A DNA stretch of 64,000 nt, taken from positions 124,001-188,000 of the forward strand of contig NZ_JAEVHF010000006.1 in assembly GCF_018263925.1 (NCBI RefSeq), written 5' to 3'. Origin of the DNA: Kistimonas asteriae (lineage in GTDB: Bacteria; Pseudomonadota; Gammaproteobacteria; Pseudomonadales; Endozoicomonadaceae). A program made the translations under genes and the position numbers. This document shows, piece after piece, positions 29,040 through 38,670 of the stretch. Within the stretch, counting starts at the first letter, position 1, and the number at the start of each line of letters is the position of its first letter. The notes beneath the pieces are model-generated. The model made no database searches. It was given only the letters and a program-made list of their open reading frames with translations, and had not been told where the DNA came from.

Positions 29040-29627
29040 TTACAGGCCACGGGCAAAAGGGGCGGTCAACGTGGCGGTATCGATGGTATGGGCATTGACT
29101 ACGTAACCGGTAAGCGCACCAGACGCATCCTTGGGTACACTGACTTTATCCACATCAAGGGCATGCAACACGAACTCATACAGATGGACACTGCCTTGCG
29201 GTGGGCAGGGGCCACCATAGCCGTAAAAGCCATAGTCGTTTCGCATCTGTACGGCGCCTTTAGGCGCGACCTTTCTGTTAACGTCTCCCGCTCCTTCTTT
29301 TAACGCCGTCTCGCTGGCGGGAATATTGATCATTTGCCACTGCCAGAAACCACTGCCCGTTGGGGCATTCGGGTCATACATCATCAGCGCAAAACTTTTT
29401 GTACCCGGAGGCGCTCCCGTCCAGCTTATTGCAGGCGACACATTGCTGCCATTACAGCCAAAGCTGTTGTATTCCTGCTTCTTGGCCATCATGCGTAGCG
29501 GCGAAATATCCTGACTGCTAAGCTGAAATTTTTTTTCCTGGGGTGTCGATGCACAGGCCGGTAATGACAGCGCGACCGCACCTAACAGGAGACCTGTTAA
29601 ACATTCCGTTCTCATGGTGATACTCAT
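29040..29627 (-). CDS. YbhB/YbcL-type PEBP lipoprotein
   Basis: A phosphatidylethanolamine-binding-protein-like domain with a lipoprotein signal (LLGAVALSLPACAS, lipidation on the Cys near residue 25). Domain hallmarks: NVSPAISWTGAPPGTKSFALMMYDPNAP, FWQWQMINIP, the GPCPPQGSVHLYEFVLHALD signature, and a C-terminal helix. Ligands of bacterial members are unclear. ATG at 29627 or 29615 may start it. It ends 21 bases before the rubredoxin gene. Confidence 0.88.
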   Translation of the reverse strand: MSITMRTECLTGLLLGAVALSLPACASTPQEKKFQLSSQDISPLRMMAKKQEYNSFGCNGSNVSPAISWTGAPPGTKSFALMMYDPNAPTGSGFWQWQMINIPASETALKEGAGDVNRKVAPKGAVQMRNDYGFYGYGGPCPPQGSVHLYEFVLHALDVDKVSVPKDASGALTGYVVNAHTIDTATLTAPFARGL

Positions 29628-29801
29628 CAAGATGGGGGTATTACAGGGAAAGACCCCGTTGCCAGACAGGCCTTACAGGAATGGAAACAGCTGGCAACGA
29701 AGTACTGCCAAGATAAACGACATTTGCCAAAAGAAGATGGCACATAATCGCCATATGGCAAGTCGGCCGGTTAAGAAAAGGTCAACGCTAAATAACTGTC
29801 C

Positions 29802-31115
29802 TCAGCAACACTCCCGTCTCACGGCAGGAAAACGACAGGAGAACGTGCTGCCCTTACCTGGTTTACTGCTGACATCCAGCACGGCATTGTGACGCAGTAA
29901 GACATGCTTGACGATGGCCAGCCCCAGCCCCGTTCCACCGGTTTGTGAATGACGCCCCTTGTCCACCCGATAAAAACGCTCCGTCAACCTGGGCAGGTGC
30001 TGCGGGTCGATGCCGATGCCGTTATCCTTCACCTGAAGCGTGGCGCCATAACTGTTCTCCAGCCAGCGAACCTTGATATCTCCCCCTTCAGGGGTATATT
30101 TCACGGCGTTGTAGACCAGGTTAGAAAAGGCGCTGCGTAACTCATCCCGGTTTCCGGTCAAACAGGCACTGTCAGGACACTCAAGCTTTACACGGTGTTT
30201 GCCGTCACTGTATGCCATGGCGTCATTCACAACGGTACCCAGCAGTTCATGAACATTCACAGCGCCCTGATCAACCTGGTTGTCAGAGGTTTCAAGCCGT
30301 GAAAGGGTCAGCAGATCACTGATGATATTCTGCATCCGCTCAGCCTGGGTCAGCATCTGCGTCAGCGCGCGCTTCCAGACCGGGGGCGCTTTGTCCGGCA
30401 TTAACGCCAGACCATCCTGCATGGTTTCCAGGTAACCCGTGATCACCGTCAGCGGTGTACGCAACTCATGGGATACGTTGGCAACGAAATCTTTCCGCAT
30501 CACCTCAAGCTGATGCAACCGGGTGATATTACGCACAACCACCAGTCGGTTGTTCGTCCCGTAAAGCGTAATGGAGTATTGCAGACGGATGTTTTCAATC
30601 ACCGGCGAAGGTAGCTCCAGCGGTTCGCCGTAGGATTTCTGCTCGAAATAGCGGATAAACCGAGGATCACGAATCAGGTTGGTAATATGTTGCCCTTGGT
30701 CGTCAGGGGAACGAAAACCCAGTAACTGTTCCGTAGCCGGGTTCCACCACTCAATGCAGCCATGGCTGTTGACCATGACAATTGCGTCACTGAGCGCACC
30801 GGTGGATGCCTGCACGCGGTCAATCACCGCCTGCAACCGTCGCCGGGATTTCTGCTGCCGACGCTGAAGGCGATAAATGTTATCGAAGATTGCGCCCCAG
30901 AGGCCGTGACTGCCAGGAGGCTCCTGCTCGGAAAACTCACTGGCTTCAAGCCAGTGACCAAGGCGAAACATCTGGATCAGGGTCCAGACCAAGTAGCCGG
31001 ATATTCCCAGCAACAAACACAGGGTAACCTGGTCAGTGACCAGGCCCAGCAACAGGCAGGCACCCAGCAATAGCACCAGCCGCCGGACAACAGCAGACTG
31101 CCAGTTACGATTCAC
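29802..31115 (-). CDS. phoR: Phosphate regulon sensor kinase PhoR
   Basis: Inner-membrane histidine kinase controlling PhoB. Two close membrane segments lie at about 12-48, a PAS domain near 100-200 (AIVMVNSHGCIEWWNPATEQLLGF), then HisKA with His216 in FVANVSHELRTPLTVITGYLE and a HATPase domain (NLVYNAVKYTPEGG, DNGIGIDPQHLPRLTERFYRVD, GTGLGLAIVKHVL). Its 437 residues fit the family. It follows phoB on the same strand with an 81-base gap. Confidence 0.95.
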   Translation of the reverse strand: MNRNWQSAVVRRLVLLLGACLLLGLVTDQVTLCLLLGISGYLVWTLIQMFRLGHWLEASEFSEQEPPGSHGLWGAIFDNIYRLQRRQQKSRRRLQAVIDRVQASTGALSDAIVMVNSHGCIEWWNPATEQLLGFRSPDDQGQHITNLIRDPRFIRYFEQKSYGEPLELPSPVIENIRLQYSITLYGTNNRLVVVRNITRLHQLEVMRKDFVANVSHELRTPLTVITGYLETMQDGLALMPDKAPPVWKRALTQMLTQAERMQNIISDLLTLSRLETSDNQVDQGAVNVHELLGTVVNDAMAYSDGKHRVKLECPDSACLTGNRDELRSAFSNLVYNAVKYTPEGGDIKVRWLENSYGATLQVKDNGIGIDPQHLPRLTERFYRVDKGRHSQTGGTGLGLAIVKHVLLRHNAVLDVSSKPGKGSTFSCRFPAVRRECC

Positions 31116-31196
31116 GTTGGATCAACCCTTTACGATAACAATCCCTGCCGATTATCCCCTGTCGGGATGCAGGCATTCGGCTTATGACTCAGACGA

Positions 31197-31883
31197 TCAG
31201 GCCCGTGTAGAAAAACGGTACCCGGTTCCCCTGACAGTCTGCACCAGACGCTCATACTCATTGCCCAGCGCCTTACGCAGCCGGCGGATGTGAACGTCAA
31301 CCGTGCGTTCTTCCACGTAGACATTACCGCCCCAGACATGATCAAGCAACTGGCCCCGGGTATAGGCGCGTTCCTGGTGGGTCATGAAGAACTGGAGCAG
31401 ACGGTATTCGGTCGGACCCATCTCTGAGGGATTGCCGTCAATGGTCACCCGGTGACTGACAGGATCCATCGTCACCCCTTCCACCACGATCGGCTCATTC
31501 TGGTCAGCGGTACCGGCGCGGCGAAGAACCGCTTTCAGGCGCGCCACCAGTTCACGGGGAGAGAAAGGCTTGGTGATGTAATCATCTGCCGTCTCTAACC
31601 CCTGGATCTTGTTGTCTTCCTCACACTTGGCGGTCAGCATGATAACGGGGATATCGGCGGTCAGCTCATCCCGTTTCAGGCGGCGGGCAAATTCGATACC
31701 ACTGCCACCGGGCAGCATCCAGTCGAGCAGGATGAGGTCAGGCCGCTGGTCAACAATAATGCCATGAGCATCGGTGCAGTTTTCCGCTTCCAGACAATGG
31801 TAACCAGCCATCTCCAGCGCCACCATGATCATTTCGCGAATAGGTGCTTCGTCGTCCACGATCAGAATATTGTTGCCTGTCAT
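31197..31883 (-). CDS. phoB: Phosphate regulon response regulator PhoB
   Basis: OmpR-type regulator of phosphate-starvation genes. The receiver domain has the acidic pair at 10-11, phospho-acceptor Asp54 in [10 protein letters not shown], and the Thr and Lys sites ([23 protein letters not shown]). The winged helix ends with [18 protein letters not shown] and [10 protein letters not shown] Pho box lies upstream, indicating autoregulation. It is the first gene of phoB-phoR. Confidence 0.97.
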   Translation of the reverse strand: MTGNNILIVDDEAPIREMIMVALEMAGYHCLEAENCTDAHGIIVDQRPDLILLDWMLPGGSGIEFARRLKRDELTADIPVIMLTAKCEEDNKIQGLETADDYITKPFSPRELVARLKAVLRRAGTADQNEPIVVEGVTMDPVSHRVTIDGNPSEMGPTEYRLLQFFMTHQERAYTRGQLLDHVWGGNVYVEERTVDVHIRRLRKALGNEYERLVQTVRGTGYRFSTRA

Positions 31884-31937
31884 TACCCTGTCCCGTCTCC
31901 CTGTCGCTGGCTCTGAATCGCCAGATATTTAGTAGGG

Positions 31938-31971
31938 ATTACACCGGCTGAATGTTACAGACAAATGACAG
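31938..31971 (-). promoter_or_regulatory. Pho box and -10 of the phoBR promoter
   Basis: On the minus strand, bases 31971-31954 read CTGTCATTTGTCTGTAAC: two CTGT(C/A)A-type heptamers with a 4-base spacer, the layout of a PhoB box. Ten bases further is TGTAAT (31943-31938), a one-mismatch -10, where pho promoters carry it. Confidence 0.8.
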
Positions 31972-32010
31972 CCAGCTGAAAACGTAGTCATCAGACTAAA
32001 CGGTGCATTT

Positions 32011-32892
32011 CTACCCACTGATCAGGTAGTTACCGAAAATACCGGCAAAGATTGTCATACCCACCCAGTGATTGCTCAGAAATGCCTTGAAGCAGCCGTC
32101 CCGATCACGGGTGCACGTCAGCCGGTACTGATACAAAAACAACCCGGCGGCACCCATCAGACCCAGGTAGTAGAACCAACCCAGTGACAGCTTCGCTCCG
32201 ACAAAGAGTAGCCCCACTAATGCCAGTGTCTGCAGTACAGCATTAATCAGCGTATCCAGCTCACCGAAAAGAATGGCCGTTGATTTAATGCCGATGCGCA
32301 GATCATCATCTCGATCCACCATGGCATACTGGGTATCGTAGGCCACCGTCCAGAGTAAATTGGCCGTAAACAGCAACCAGGTAATCGCCGTCAGCTCATC
32401 GGTCTGGGCCGCCCACGCCATCGGGATCGACCAGCCAAAGGCCGCACCCAACACCACCTGGGGAAGGTGTGTATGCCGCTTCATGAAGGGATAGATCACT
32501 GCCAGTCCCAATGCGCCAAACGATAAGCCGATCGTCAGCGGATTGGTAAACAGCACTAGGATAAAGGAGACCAGCACCAGCCCGGCAAACAGGGCCAGCA
32601 CCTCTTTCTCGGCGATTTTCCCGGTGACGATCGGTCGCATGCAGGTGCGCTTCACATGACCATCAAACCGACGATCGGCATAATCATTGATGACACAACC
32701 GGCACTGCGCATAAGCACAACGCCCATAACAAAAATCGCCAGCACACCGAGATTCGGCACACCTTCTGCCGATAGCCAGAGCGACCAGAGCGTCGGCCAC
32801 AGCAACAGTAACGTGCCTATGGGCTTGTCCAGGCGCATGAGACGGATAAAGTCTTCGAGGCGAGGAAAATAGCGGGTAAGCGTCGCCTTCAT
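32011..32892 (-). CDS. ubiA: 4-hydroxybenzoate octaprenyltransferase
   Basis: Membrane prenyltransferase that adds the polyprenyl tail to 4-hydroxybenzoate in ubiquinone synthesis. The two Asp-rich prenyl-diphosphate sites are present: [15 protein letters not shown] and [12 protein letters not shown], in a protein with several hydrophobic helices beginning [26 protein letters not shown] at 32892 follows AGGGG and gives the usual N-terminus; an ATG seven codons earlier (32913) is also possible. It lies downstream of ubiC. Confidence 0.95.
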   Translation of the reverse strand: MKATLTRYFPRLEDFIRLMRLDKPIGTLLLLWPTLWSLWLSAEGVPNLGVLAIFVMGVVLMRSAGCVINDYADRRFDGHVKRTCMRPIVTGKIAEKEVLALFAGLVLVSFILVLFTNPLTIGLSFGALGLAVIYPFMKRHTHLPQVVLGAAFGWSIPMAWAAQTDELTAITWLLFTANLLWTVAYDTQYAMVDRDDDLRIGIKSTAILFGELDTLINAVLQTLALVGLLFVGAKLSLGWFYYLGLMGAAGLFLYQYRLTCTRDRDGCFKAFLSNHWVGMTIFAGIFGNYLISG

Positions 32893-32930
32893 GGGTCCCC
32901 TGAATTTGTACATTATTTCCGCCGCAGTCT

Positions 32931-32949
32931 AAAAGCCCTCACGGCGGGC
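32931..32949 (-). terminator. Weak hairpin between ubiC and ubiA
   Basis: GCCC (32935-32938) and GGGC (32946-32949) can pair, with a run of four T on the minus strand directly after. It is short, so at most a partial attenuator. Confidence 0.3.
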
Positions 32950-32958
32950 TGCAACCGT

Positions 32959-33489
32959 TTAGGAATCCGGCAGGAAAAACTCGCTGACCAGCAGGGGTTG
33001 GTTCGACAGGTAAAAGACCGAGCGCCGTCCCCAGGCCACCTGATCAGCATAATCGAAGGGCAGACAGCTATTAAACGTCCGGGCAGCCAATGCGGAAACT
33101 TCGATCTCACCACGCTTGAGATTAGGGTCGGCAAACAAGACCTCACCCAACGGCCGGTCTTTCAACTGGAGCAGACACCGGTTACGTCCCTGCAGTGACG
33201 TCACAGGCAGAATACTACGGGCAAATACCTTGGGCTGGTCGTTACAGATCAACAGTACTTCCCGAATACTGGCACGGGTACGGTCATGGAGCTCCAGGAC
33301 CTGACGCTCGTCCAGCTTTGGAATCCCCCAGTCATGCCGCAGCACCTCAACCCGGAAAGTACCGGGAAAATCCTGTTGAAGCTTCAGGGTCAACGACCCC
33401 CTGTGCAGCAGCCAGGGACGCCATTCCTCCGGCGTGGTCAGTGCCTGCGCCGGTCGCCAGTCCTGACCTGAGAGACAACATGAAGACAT
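32959..33489 (-). CDS. ubiC: Chorismate pyruvate-lyase
   Basis: Converts chorismate to 4-hydroxybenzoate and pyruvate, the first committed step of ubiquinone synthesis. The C-terminal half shows family features: ARSILPVTSL, RPLGEVLFADPNLKRGEIEVSAL with the catalytic Glu, and WGRRSVFYLSNQPLLVSEFFLPDS. From ATG 33489 (MSSCCLSGQDWRP) it has 176 residues, as expected; a frame starting 44 codons earlier adds no family-like sequence. ubiC then ubiA is the conserved order. Confidence 0.92.
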   Translation of the reverse strand: MSSCCLSGQDWRPAQALTTPEEWRPWLLHRGSLTLKLQQDFPGTFRVEVLRHDWGIPKLDERQVLELHDRTRASIREVLLICNDQPKVFARSILPVTSLQGRNRCLLQLKDRPLGEVLFADPNLKRGEIEVSALAARTFNSCLPFDYADQVAWGRRSVFYLSNQPLLVSEFFLPDS

Positions 33490-33691
33490 GGTATTTATCG
33501 TTCCTAGAGTTAGCGCGGAGCATGCGCTATCACCCGGCCTGATGCAACCCAGAAACGAGCCAGAATACATTGAATAAAAACGGTACACCCTGCCAGTCAA
33601 ATCCGAGGGAACCACGTACACATTTTGTGGTCTTACTAAGACAGACGGCTGTAATCAGTCCCTTTGGGACGCCAGCCAGATATTTCCCAGG

Positions 33692-34537
33692 ATGGAGATT
33701 AAAACCTCAATGGACACACTATTTCACCGCTATTCATTATCAATCCTGCTGTCACTTAGCCTGCTAATTTCCTCGTTTGTTGCCGCCCAAAGCATCGATG
33801 ATGCTCAGGCACTTCAGGTCATAGGAGGACAGCCGGTTGCCGATGACAGCCAGCCCTGGCAAGTCTCTCTGCAGGACATGGGACAGCACTTCTGTGGTGG
33901 TTCCCTGGTCGCGCCCCAGTGGGTAATGACAGCAGCCCACTGCATGGAAGATTATGATAACGACCCGGCTACCCTGGAAAGCCTGGACATACGGGTTGGC
34001 GTCACGGATTTATCTGATACCTCACAGGGCGTTTATGCAGAAGCTGTCGCCATCTTTGTGCCAACCTGGTGGGAAGGTGAAGGGGACATCGCCCTGATCA
34101 AATTGAAAGAACCCATCACGGATATTCCTTACCTGCCGCCCGCTGACGAACGCACCATGCGGGAATCCGGCTACGATGGCGCAATGGCCACCGTTTCCGG
34201 CTGGGGCGTCACGGATGAGGAAAGCGCGGGCCTACCCAATGTGATGCATACAGTGAACGTGCCCATTGCCCCCTGGTACTTTTGCGCCATGTTTAACAGT
34301 GAGAATGGTGATCTTTCCGAGAACGAAATCTGTGCGGGCTATATCGATGGCGGCAAGGATGCCTGCTATGGCGACAGCGGCGGTCCGTTGATCATCAAAC
34401 ATCGCGGTCGCGCGGTTCAGGCAGGTATCGTTTCCTGGGGCAGTGGGTGTGGACAGCCTTACAAGTACGGTGTCTATTCCAGGGTGGCGTCGTTCTCTGA
34501 CTGGCTACGGAGCACCATCCGCACGAACAGCGATTAA
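33692..34537 (+). CDS. Secreted trypsin-like serine protease (S1), copy A
   Basis: An S1 peptidase with an N-terminal signal segment (SILLSLSLLISSFVAAQS). The catalytic triad is intact: His83 in TAAHC, Asp132 in GDIALIKL and Ser229 in GDSGGP. Asp223, six before Ser229, predicts trypsin specificity for Lys/Arg. The zymogen junction is unusual: Gln42 precedes VIGG where a basic residue is normal, so activation by trypsin-like cleavage is unlikely. Cys pairs follow the trypsin pattern. It is paralogous to the gene at 38671-39519. An internal ATG at 33710 is an alternative start. Trypsin-like proteases are uncommon outside Vibrio-like and host-associated marine bacteria. Confidence 0.93.
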   Translation: MEIKTSMDTLFHRYSLSILLSLSLLISSFVAAQSIDDAQALQVIGGQPVADDSQPWQVSLQDMGQHFCGGSLVAPQWVMTAAHCMEDYDNDPATLESLDIRVGVTDLSDTSQGVYAEAVAIFVPTWWEGEGDIALIKLKEPITDIPYLPPADERTMRESGYDGAMATVSGWGVTDEESAGLPNVMHTVNVPIAPWYFCAMFNSENGDLSENEICAGYIDGGKDACYGDSGGPLIIKHRGRAVQAGIVSWGSGCGQPYKYGVYSRVASFSDWLRSTIRTNSD

Positions 34538-35081
34538 AGCGAAACGATATCACTGGATACAACGAGAGCCCTGGCTACCTGACAGACAAAGAAATACCCC
34601 GCACAGGGCGAGGTTCCAGGCTCACTTATTGTTGTTATTTCTGTTAGCGCCTGCTTGTTATTCGCTAAGTGGGCTCACTCAGGATCTGATGTCTTTCAAG
34701 CATCAGAGAGTCTCCCCTTCTGGCTTCCCCCTCACAGGCTTGAGCTTATTTTACGTATTTTCCGAATACACATAACTGACACACCTCAAAGCACTGGCTT
34801 GCCAATATCCGGATAATGAAAGGTTTATATTCAATAAGCCCTATCACCCTGTTCTCCAAAGCAACCTTCCATAGCAGAGCTCTCCGCCTGATCGCTTATC
34901 GCCTCCGCTCAACAGCCATTTTTCTGATAACTGTTATTTATGACCATGATTGAGATTATTGCTTTGTCTCTCCGGTAAAAACTTATTAAAAATACCCCTA
35001 CTCAGAAATCAACGCTGATCTCCCGACTACGACTGGAGGCAACTGGGATTCTGGATCTGGCTCGTTTTTGCGGAGGATTGC
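34538..35081. other. Intergenic region, no supported gene
   Basis: A 544-base stretch between trypsin A and the patatin gene. Open frames here overlap the trypsin end or lack ribosome sites and family-like sequence. The last 100 bases should hold the patatin promoter; GGAGG at 35072-35076 is its ribosome site. Confidence 0.5.
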
Positions 35082-35987
35082 ATGATGCCACCACAAACCA
35101 TTACACATTCACGTTTCAGCATGGCGGGAAAAACCGCACTGGTCGCCGAGGGCGGCGGTATGCGTGGTGTTTTTACGGCAGGTGTACTGGATGCATTCCT
35201 GGTGAATAACTACAATCCGTTTAACCTGTATATTGGCTGCTCAGCCGGTGCACTGAACCTCTCGTCCTATATTGCCGGGCAATACCGTCACGGCTACCAC
35301 ACGATTGCTGATTTCACGACGCGTCCGGAGTTTTACAACTGGAGTCGTTTTCTCCGGGGCGGTCATGCCATTGACCTGGACTGGCTCTGGGAAGCCACTG
35401 ACCGGGAGAACCCCTTACGGATCGACACTGCCGCCCGCCAGCTCGGCAATCGGGAATTTCTGATTGGCGCCAGCCATGCCAGAGCAGGTGAAGCGACCTA
35501 CCATCACGCGGTTCCCTCCAGCTGGCAGCAACTGCTGAAGGCATCTTGCGCCATTCCGGGGCTATACCGGACACCGGTCATGCTTCACGGGCAACCCTAT
35601 GTCGATGGCGGTGTTGCGGACCCGATCCCCGTTCGTGAAGCCTGGTTACGGGGCGCTCGCCGTATCATTGTCATTCGCACCCACAGTCACACTTATCGAG
35701 AGCACCGCAGCTGGCGTGATCATATGGCACTGCTGTTGTTGCGACACCAACCCGCCGTCGCAGACATGATCATGAAGCTGGAGCAACGCTATAACCTGGC
35801 CTGTGAATTTATTGAGCATCCGCCGCAGGGTATTGAAGTGATCGAAATCGCACCAACCACTGAATTGGCAACCCCTATGCTGAGCCGTAACCAGACAACA
35901 CTGGCTCAGGATTATCATGCGGGTTGTGAAGCCGGTATGCACTTTCTGTATCAGCAGGGCATTTGCCAGCACTGTCTGGCCGCCTGA
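35082..35987 (+). CDS. Patatin-like phospholipase (YjjU type)
   Basis: A cytosolic-looking acyl hydrolase with the patatin Ser-Asp dyad: oxyanion GGGMRG at 24-29, nucleophile Ser54 in GCSAG, and Asp176 in DGGVADPIPV. It has 301 residues and no signal peptide. The C-terminal third contains the HRSWRDHMALLLLRH region seen in YjjU-like proteins and ends with a Cys pair. Either ATG at 35082 or 35085 may be used, both after GGAGG. Patatins may remodel bacterial lipids or act as toxins when secreted; nothing here decides. Confidence 0.9.
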   Translation: MMPPQTITHSRFSMAGKTALVAEGGGMRGVFTAGVLDAFLVNNYNPFNLYIGCSAGALNLSSYIAGQYRHGYHTIADFTTRPEFYNWSRFLRGGHAIDLDWLWEATDRENPLRIDTAARQLGNREFLIGASHARAGEATYHHAVPSSWQQLLKASCAIPGLYRTPVMLHGQPYVDGGVADPIPVREAWLRGARRIIVIRTHSHTYREHRSWRDHMALLLLRHQPAVADMIMKLEQRYNLACEFIEHPPQGIEVIEIAPTTELATPMLSRNQTTLAQDYHAGCEAGMHFLYQQGICQHCLAA

Positions 35988-36094
35988 TCGTATCCAGCCC
36001 ATCCAGGACTTTGCTCACGGCTAACATTTAGCCATACGCCTCGGTAAATCATGGCTACCCTTGCTCTACGTGATTGCCAAAAGCGCCTGCTGAC

Positions 36095-37369
36095 ATGAAT
36101 GAGCTCCGCAAAGAGATTGGCCTGCTACAGGGCATCGGTCTGATGTCGACCTCGTTATTGGGTATGGGTATTTTTGTTGTACCGTCTGTAGCGGCCACAC
36201 TCTCCGGCGAAACCTCTCTGTGGGCCTGGCCAATTCTGATTCTGCTGATCATTCCTGTTGCACTCACGTTTGCCCGCCTTGGGCAGCAGTTTCCGAACGC
36301 CGGTGGAGCAGCCTATTTTGTGGGCAGAGCTTATGGTCCGACCTGGGATAAACTGACTGCGGTCTTGTTTCTCAGCGTCATTCCGGTTGCTATTCCTGCA
36401 GGGCTGCATATTGCTTCCGGCTTCTGGTACGCCATGTTTGACCTGACGCCCATGGGCGAGCTGTTAATACAACTACTTACCCTGATGCTGATTCTTTTCC
36501 TTGGGCTGCTGGGCGCCAGAATCTCCGGCAATGTACAAATTGCCATCGCCCTGATTATTGCGGCACTGGTGGTGGCAATCTGGTACTTCGGCGAACTGAC
36601 AGTAAAGGACAGTGTTCCCGGTGACTTTGAACTGATGGCCGTCGGCGAGGCCATAGGTGTCATCTTCTGGTGTTTTATCGGGCTCGAAGCCTTTGCCCAC
36701 ATGGGTGAAGAATTCAAATGCCCGGAACGGGATTTCCCCCGGGCCATGGTCATCGGCTTTGTGTTGTCCGGCATTGTCTACTGGGCCTATTCCGCTGCAG
36801 TTCTGAAGTTCGGCGCTTATGGTTCGCCTGAGCAGGAAGTGACCTCCATGCCCACCATCCTCTACCAGCTATTTGGTGACAATGCTCGTTATATTGCCGG
36901 CGTGGCGGGTTACCTGGCCTCTTTCGCCTCGATCAATATCTACCAGCAGGGCTTTGCCCGACTGGTCTGGGCCCAGGCTCGGCAAGAACGACTACCCGCC
37001 CTGCTGCACCGGACATCCGGAAGGGACGTGCCCGCCAATGCCCTGATCACCGTTATCAGCGTCAGTGTGATCAGCACGGTGGCTGCAGCCGTTTTCGCGC
37101 TTCCTCTTGATGACCTGATCCGATTCACCAACGGCAATTTCATCATGGTCTATGTGCTCAGCATGGCGGCTGGCTGGAAGGTGTTCCGAGGGTTTGCACG
37201 CTGGCTGGCAGGTTTCTCAGTGATCCTGAGTCTGATTCTGCTCAGTATGCTGGGCACTGACTGCTGGTATGTATTGGCTATTTCATGCGCCTACTGGCTG
37301 CTGGTTTTCTTTCACCATATTGTCCACAGAGAAAGTCGGTTCAAGAGAAAAATCACTGGAAAACCCTGA
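36095..37369 (+). CDS. yjeH: APC-superfamily amino-acid exporter, YjeH-like
   Basis: A polytopic permease of 424 residues from ATG 36095, starting MNELRKEIGLLQGIGLMSTSLLGMGIFVVPSVAATLSG, which parallels E. coli YjeH, an exporter of methionine and branched-chain amino acids. Further APC features: FPNAGGAAYFVGRAYGP, FIGLEAFAHMGEEFKCPERDFPRAMV and ASFASINIYQQGFARLVWAQARQ. About eleven to twelve membrane helices are visible. An upstream TTG (36074) is less likely. Substrate is by similarity only. Confidence 0.85.
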   Translation: MNELRKEIGLLQGIGLMSTSLLGMGIFVVPSVAATLSGETSLWAWPILILLIIPVALTFARLGQQFPNAGGAAYFVGRAYGPTWDKLTAVLFLSVIPVAIPAGLHIASGFWYAMFDLTPMGELLIQLLTLMLILFLGLLGARISGNVQIAIALIIAALVVAIWYFGELTVKDSVPGDFELMAVGEAIGVIFWCFIGLEAFAHMGEEFKCPERDFPRAMVIGFVLSGIVYWAYSAAVLKFGAYGSPEQEVTSMPTILYQLFGDNARYIAGVAGYLASFASINIYQQGFARLVWAQARQERLPALLHRTSGRDVPANALITVISVSVISTVAAAVFALPLDDLIRFTNGNFIMVYVLSMAAGWKVFRGFARWLAGFSVILSLILLSMLGTDCWYVLAISCAYWLLVFFHHIVHRESRFKRKITGKP

Positions 37370-37480
37370 TCAAAGATCAGCCATAACAATAACCGACCTG
37401 TTCGGGAGTAAGAAAACCTTGCAATCGTTTTTTTGTCAAACGCACTCATCATTAACCGCCGTTTGACAGAGAGTATCTTA

Positions 37481-38653
37481 ATGCATTGTTGTACAAACAG
37501 ATTTACGACAGGCTCTCACCCCTTGGACAATCCACCTGTAAATTTGCCGGAAAGGGGCGATGAATATGAGCTCAGTAGCACTACCAATGCCAATGCCAAT
37601 GCCAATGCCAATGCCTGTGAGGATAGACCTGCCAATATCAGCCTATTTCATCGGTTCACAACCCTTTGTTGCAGCTGCTTTCTCAACTCTCCCTCGTCCA
37701 CTGAAACTCCGCAAATGATACCTGATGGGGCAAGCAACTTTTCTGCCTGTTTTCAGGAAATAGATGAATGCGGTCATAACACAGAAGCGATCGCCGCAAA
37801 AATCAGTGATCTCTTATCCAAGAATAAAGATTTAAACTTACTGACTAATCATAGAAACAATAATTTAATTATGGAGTTTATAGAGTGCGGAAATCATTCG
37901 GCCGCTATGACTTTAATAAATACTCTAATCTCAAGAAAATGGACGGAAACACTAAACTACAGTGCATTAATACAGAGCAATATACAGAATGATACTGCTC
38001 TGACATTGGCACTAAAAAACTTTCGCCATGGTTGTGAAGAAAGCATAGGAACATTACTCGCTACCAACTTCCTAGCACAACTGGAAATTCCTGATGACAA
38101 TAACGATACGCCATTAATGCTTGCAATAAAGCGAGGAGACATCGCCATTATTATACAAATACTTGAAAAGGCGAACTACGGAGCGCAATTATTTCAAGAC
38201 TTCAATCAGGATGGATTTACGGCATTAATGCTTGCCGTTACACTCGGCCAAATGGATATCGTTAATCTGATTCTCGCGAGCCCTGCATTTACACTCACGC
38301 TGTTTCAGCAGGTGAATCCGAAAAATGAGACTGCATTAACATTAGCCACGCACTCCCCATCCATCAGGGAATCATTGCTAGACTATCAACGCGATCCAAA
38401 AAACCAAGCAAACATGCCTACTATCAATATGCTGGATCCAATTGCCAGACTGAATACAAACATCAGTGAATGGTCTATACCACGTCACGAAGAACATGTT
38501 TTGACTTCCGACAGGGACGTTCCCGCCCCCCCCTCTATTGGCCCCTCGGCCTCAATGCTCGGCGTCGGCGGGTCAATACACAGCACTGAGGCGTCAGTAA
38601 CGTATAACGCGAACAACTGTTCGCCTGCCAGCGCTCAAGAAGAAATCATGTGA
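37481..38653 (+). CDS. Ankyrin-repeat protein with Asn-Ala hexanucleotide repeat
   Basis: A 390-residue protein from ATG 37481 (MHCCTNRF). An Asn-Ala dipeptide tract near residues 35-45 comes from a perfect hexanucleotide DNA repeat. A Cys-rich patch follows (TLCCSCFLN). The middle contains divergent ankyrin repeats: NDTALTLALKNF, NDTPLMLAIKRGDIAIIIQILEKA, GFTALMLAVTLGQMDIVNLILAS and NETALTLATHSPSIRESLLD. The C-terminus is polar and rich in Ser and Pro. No export signal is seen. Composition is A+T-rich. An upstream TTG start is weaker. Ankyrin proteins often bind host proteins when translocated, but no partner can be named. Confidence 0.8.
   Translation: MHCCTNRFTTGSHPLDNPPVNLPERGDEYELSSTTNANANANANACEDRPANISLFHRFTTLCCSCFLNSPSSTETPQMIPDGASNFSACFQEIDECGHNTEAIAAKISDLLSKNKDLNLLTNHRNNNLIMEFIECGNHSAAMTLINTLISRKWTETLNYSALIQSNIQNDTALTLALKNFRHGCEESIGTLLATNFLAQLEIPDDNNDTPLMLAIKRGDIAIIIQILEKANYGAQLFQDFNQDGFTALMLAVTLGQMDIVNLILASPAFTLTLFQQVNPKNETALTLATHSPSIRESLLDYQRDPKNQANMPTINMLDPIARLNTNISEWSIPRHEEHVLTSDRDVPAPPSIGPSASMLGVGGSIHSTEASVTYNANNCSPASAQEEIM
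37584..37615 (+). repeat. Perfect hexanucleotide tandem repeat (CCAATG)5
   Basis: Five exact CCAATG units plus CC, encoding alternating Asn and Ala inside the ankyrin gene. The unit is a multiple of three, so copy-number change would vary protein length without breaking the frame. Confidence 0.95.
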
Positions 38654-38670
38654 TGCCTATGAGGGTACAA

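Noticed and set aside
34443..34775. Possible 110-residue gene after trypsin A
   Set aside because: It begins inside the trypsin gene in another frame, has no ribosome site, and its only hydrophobic stretch is short.
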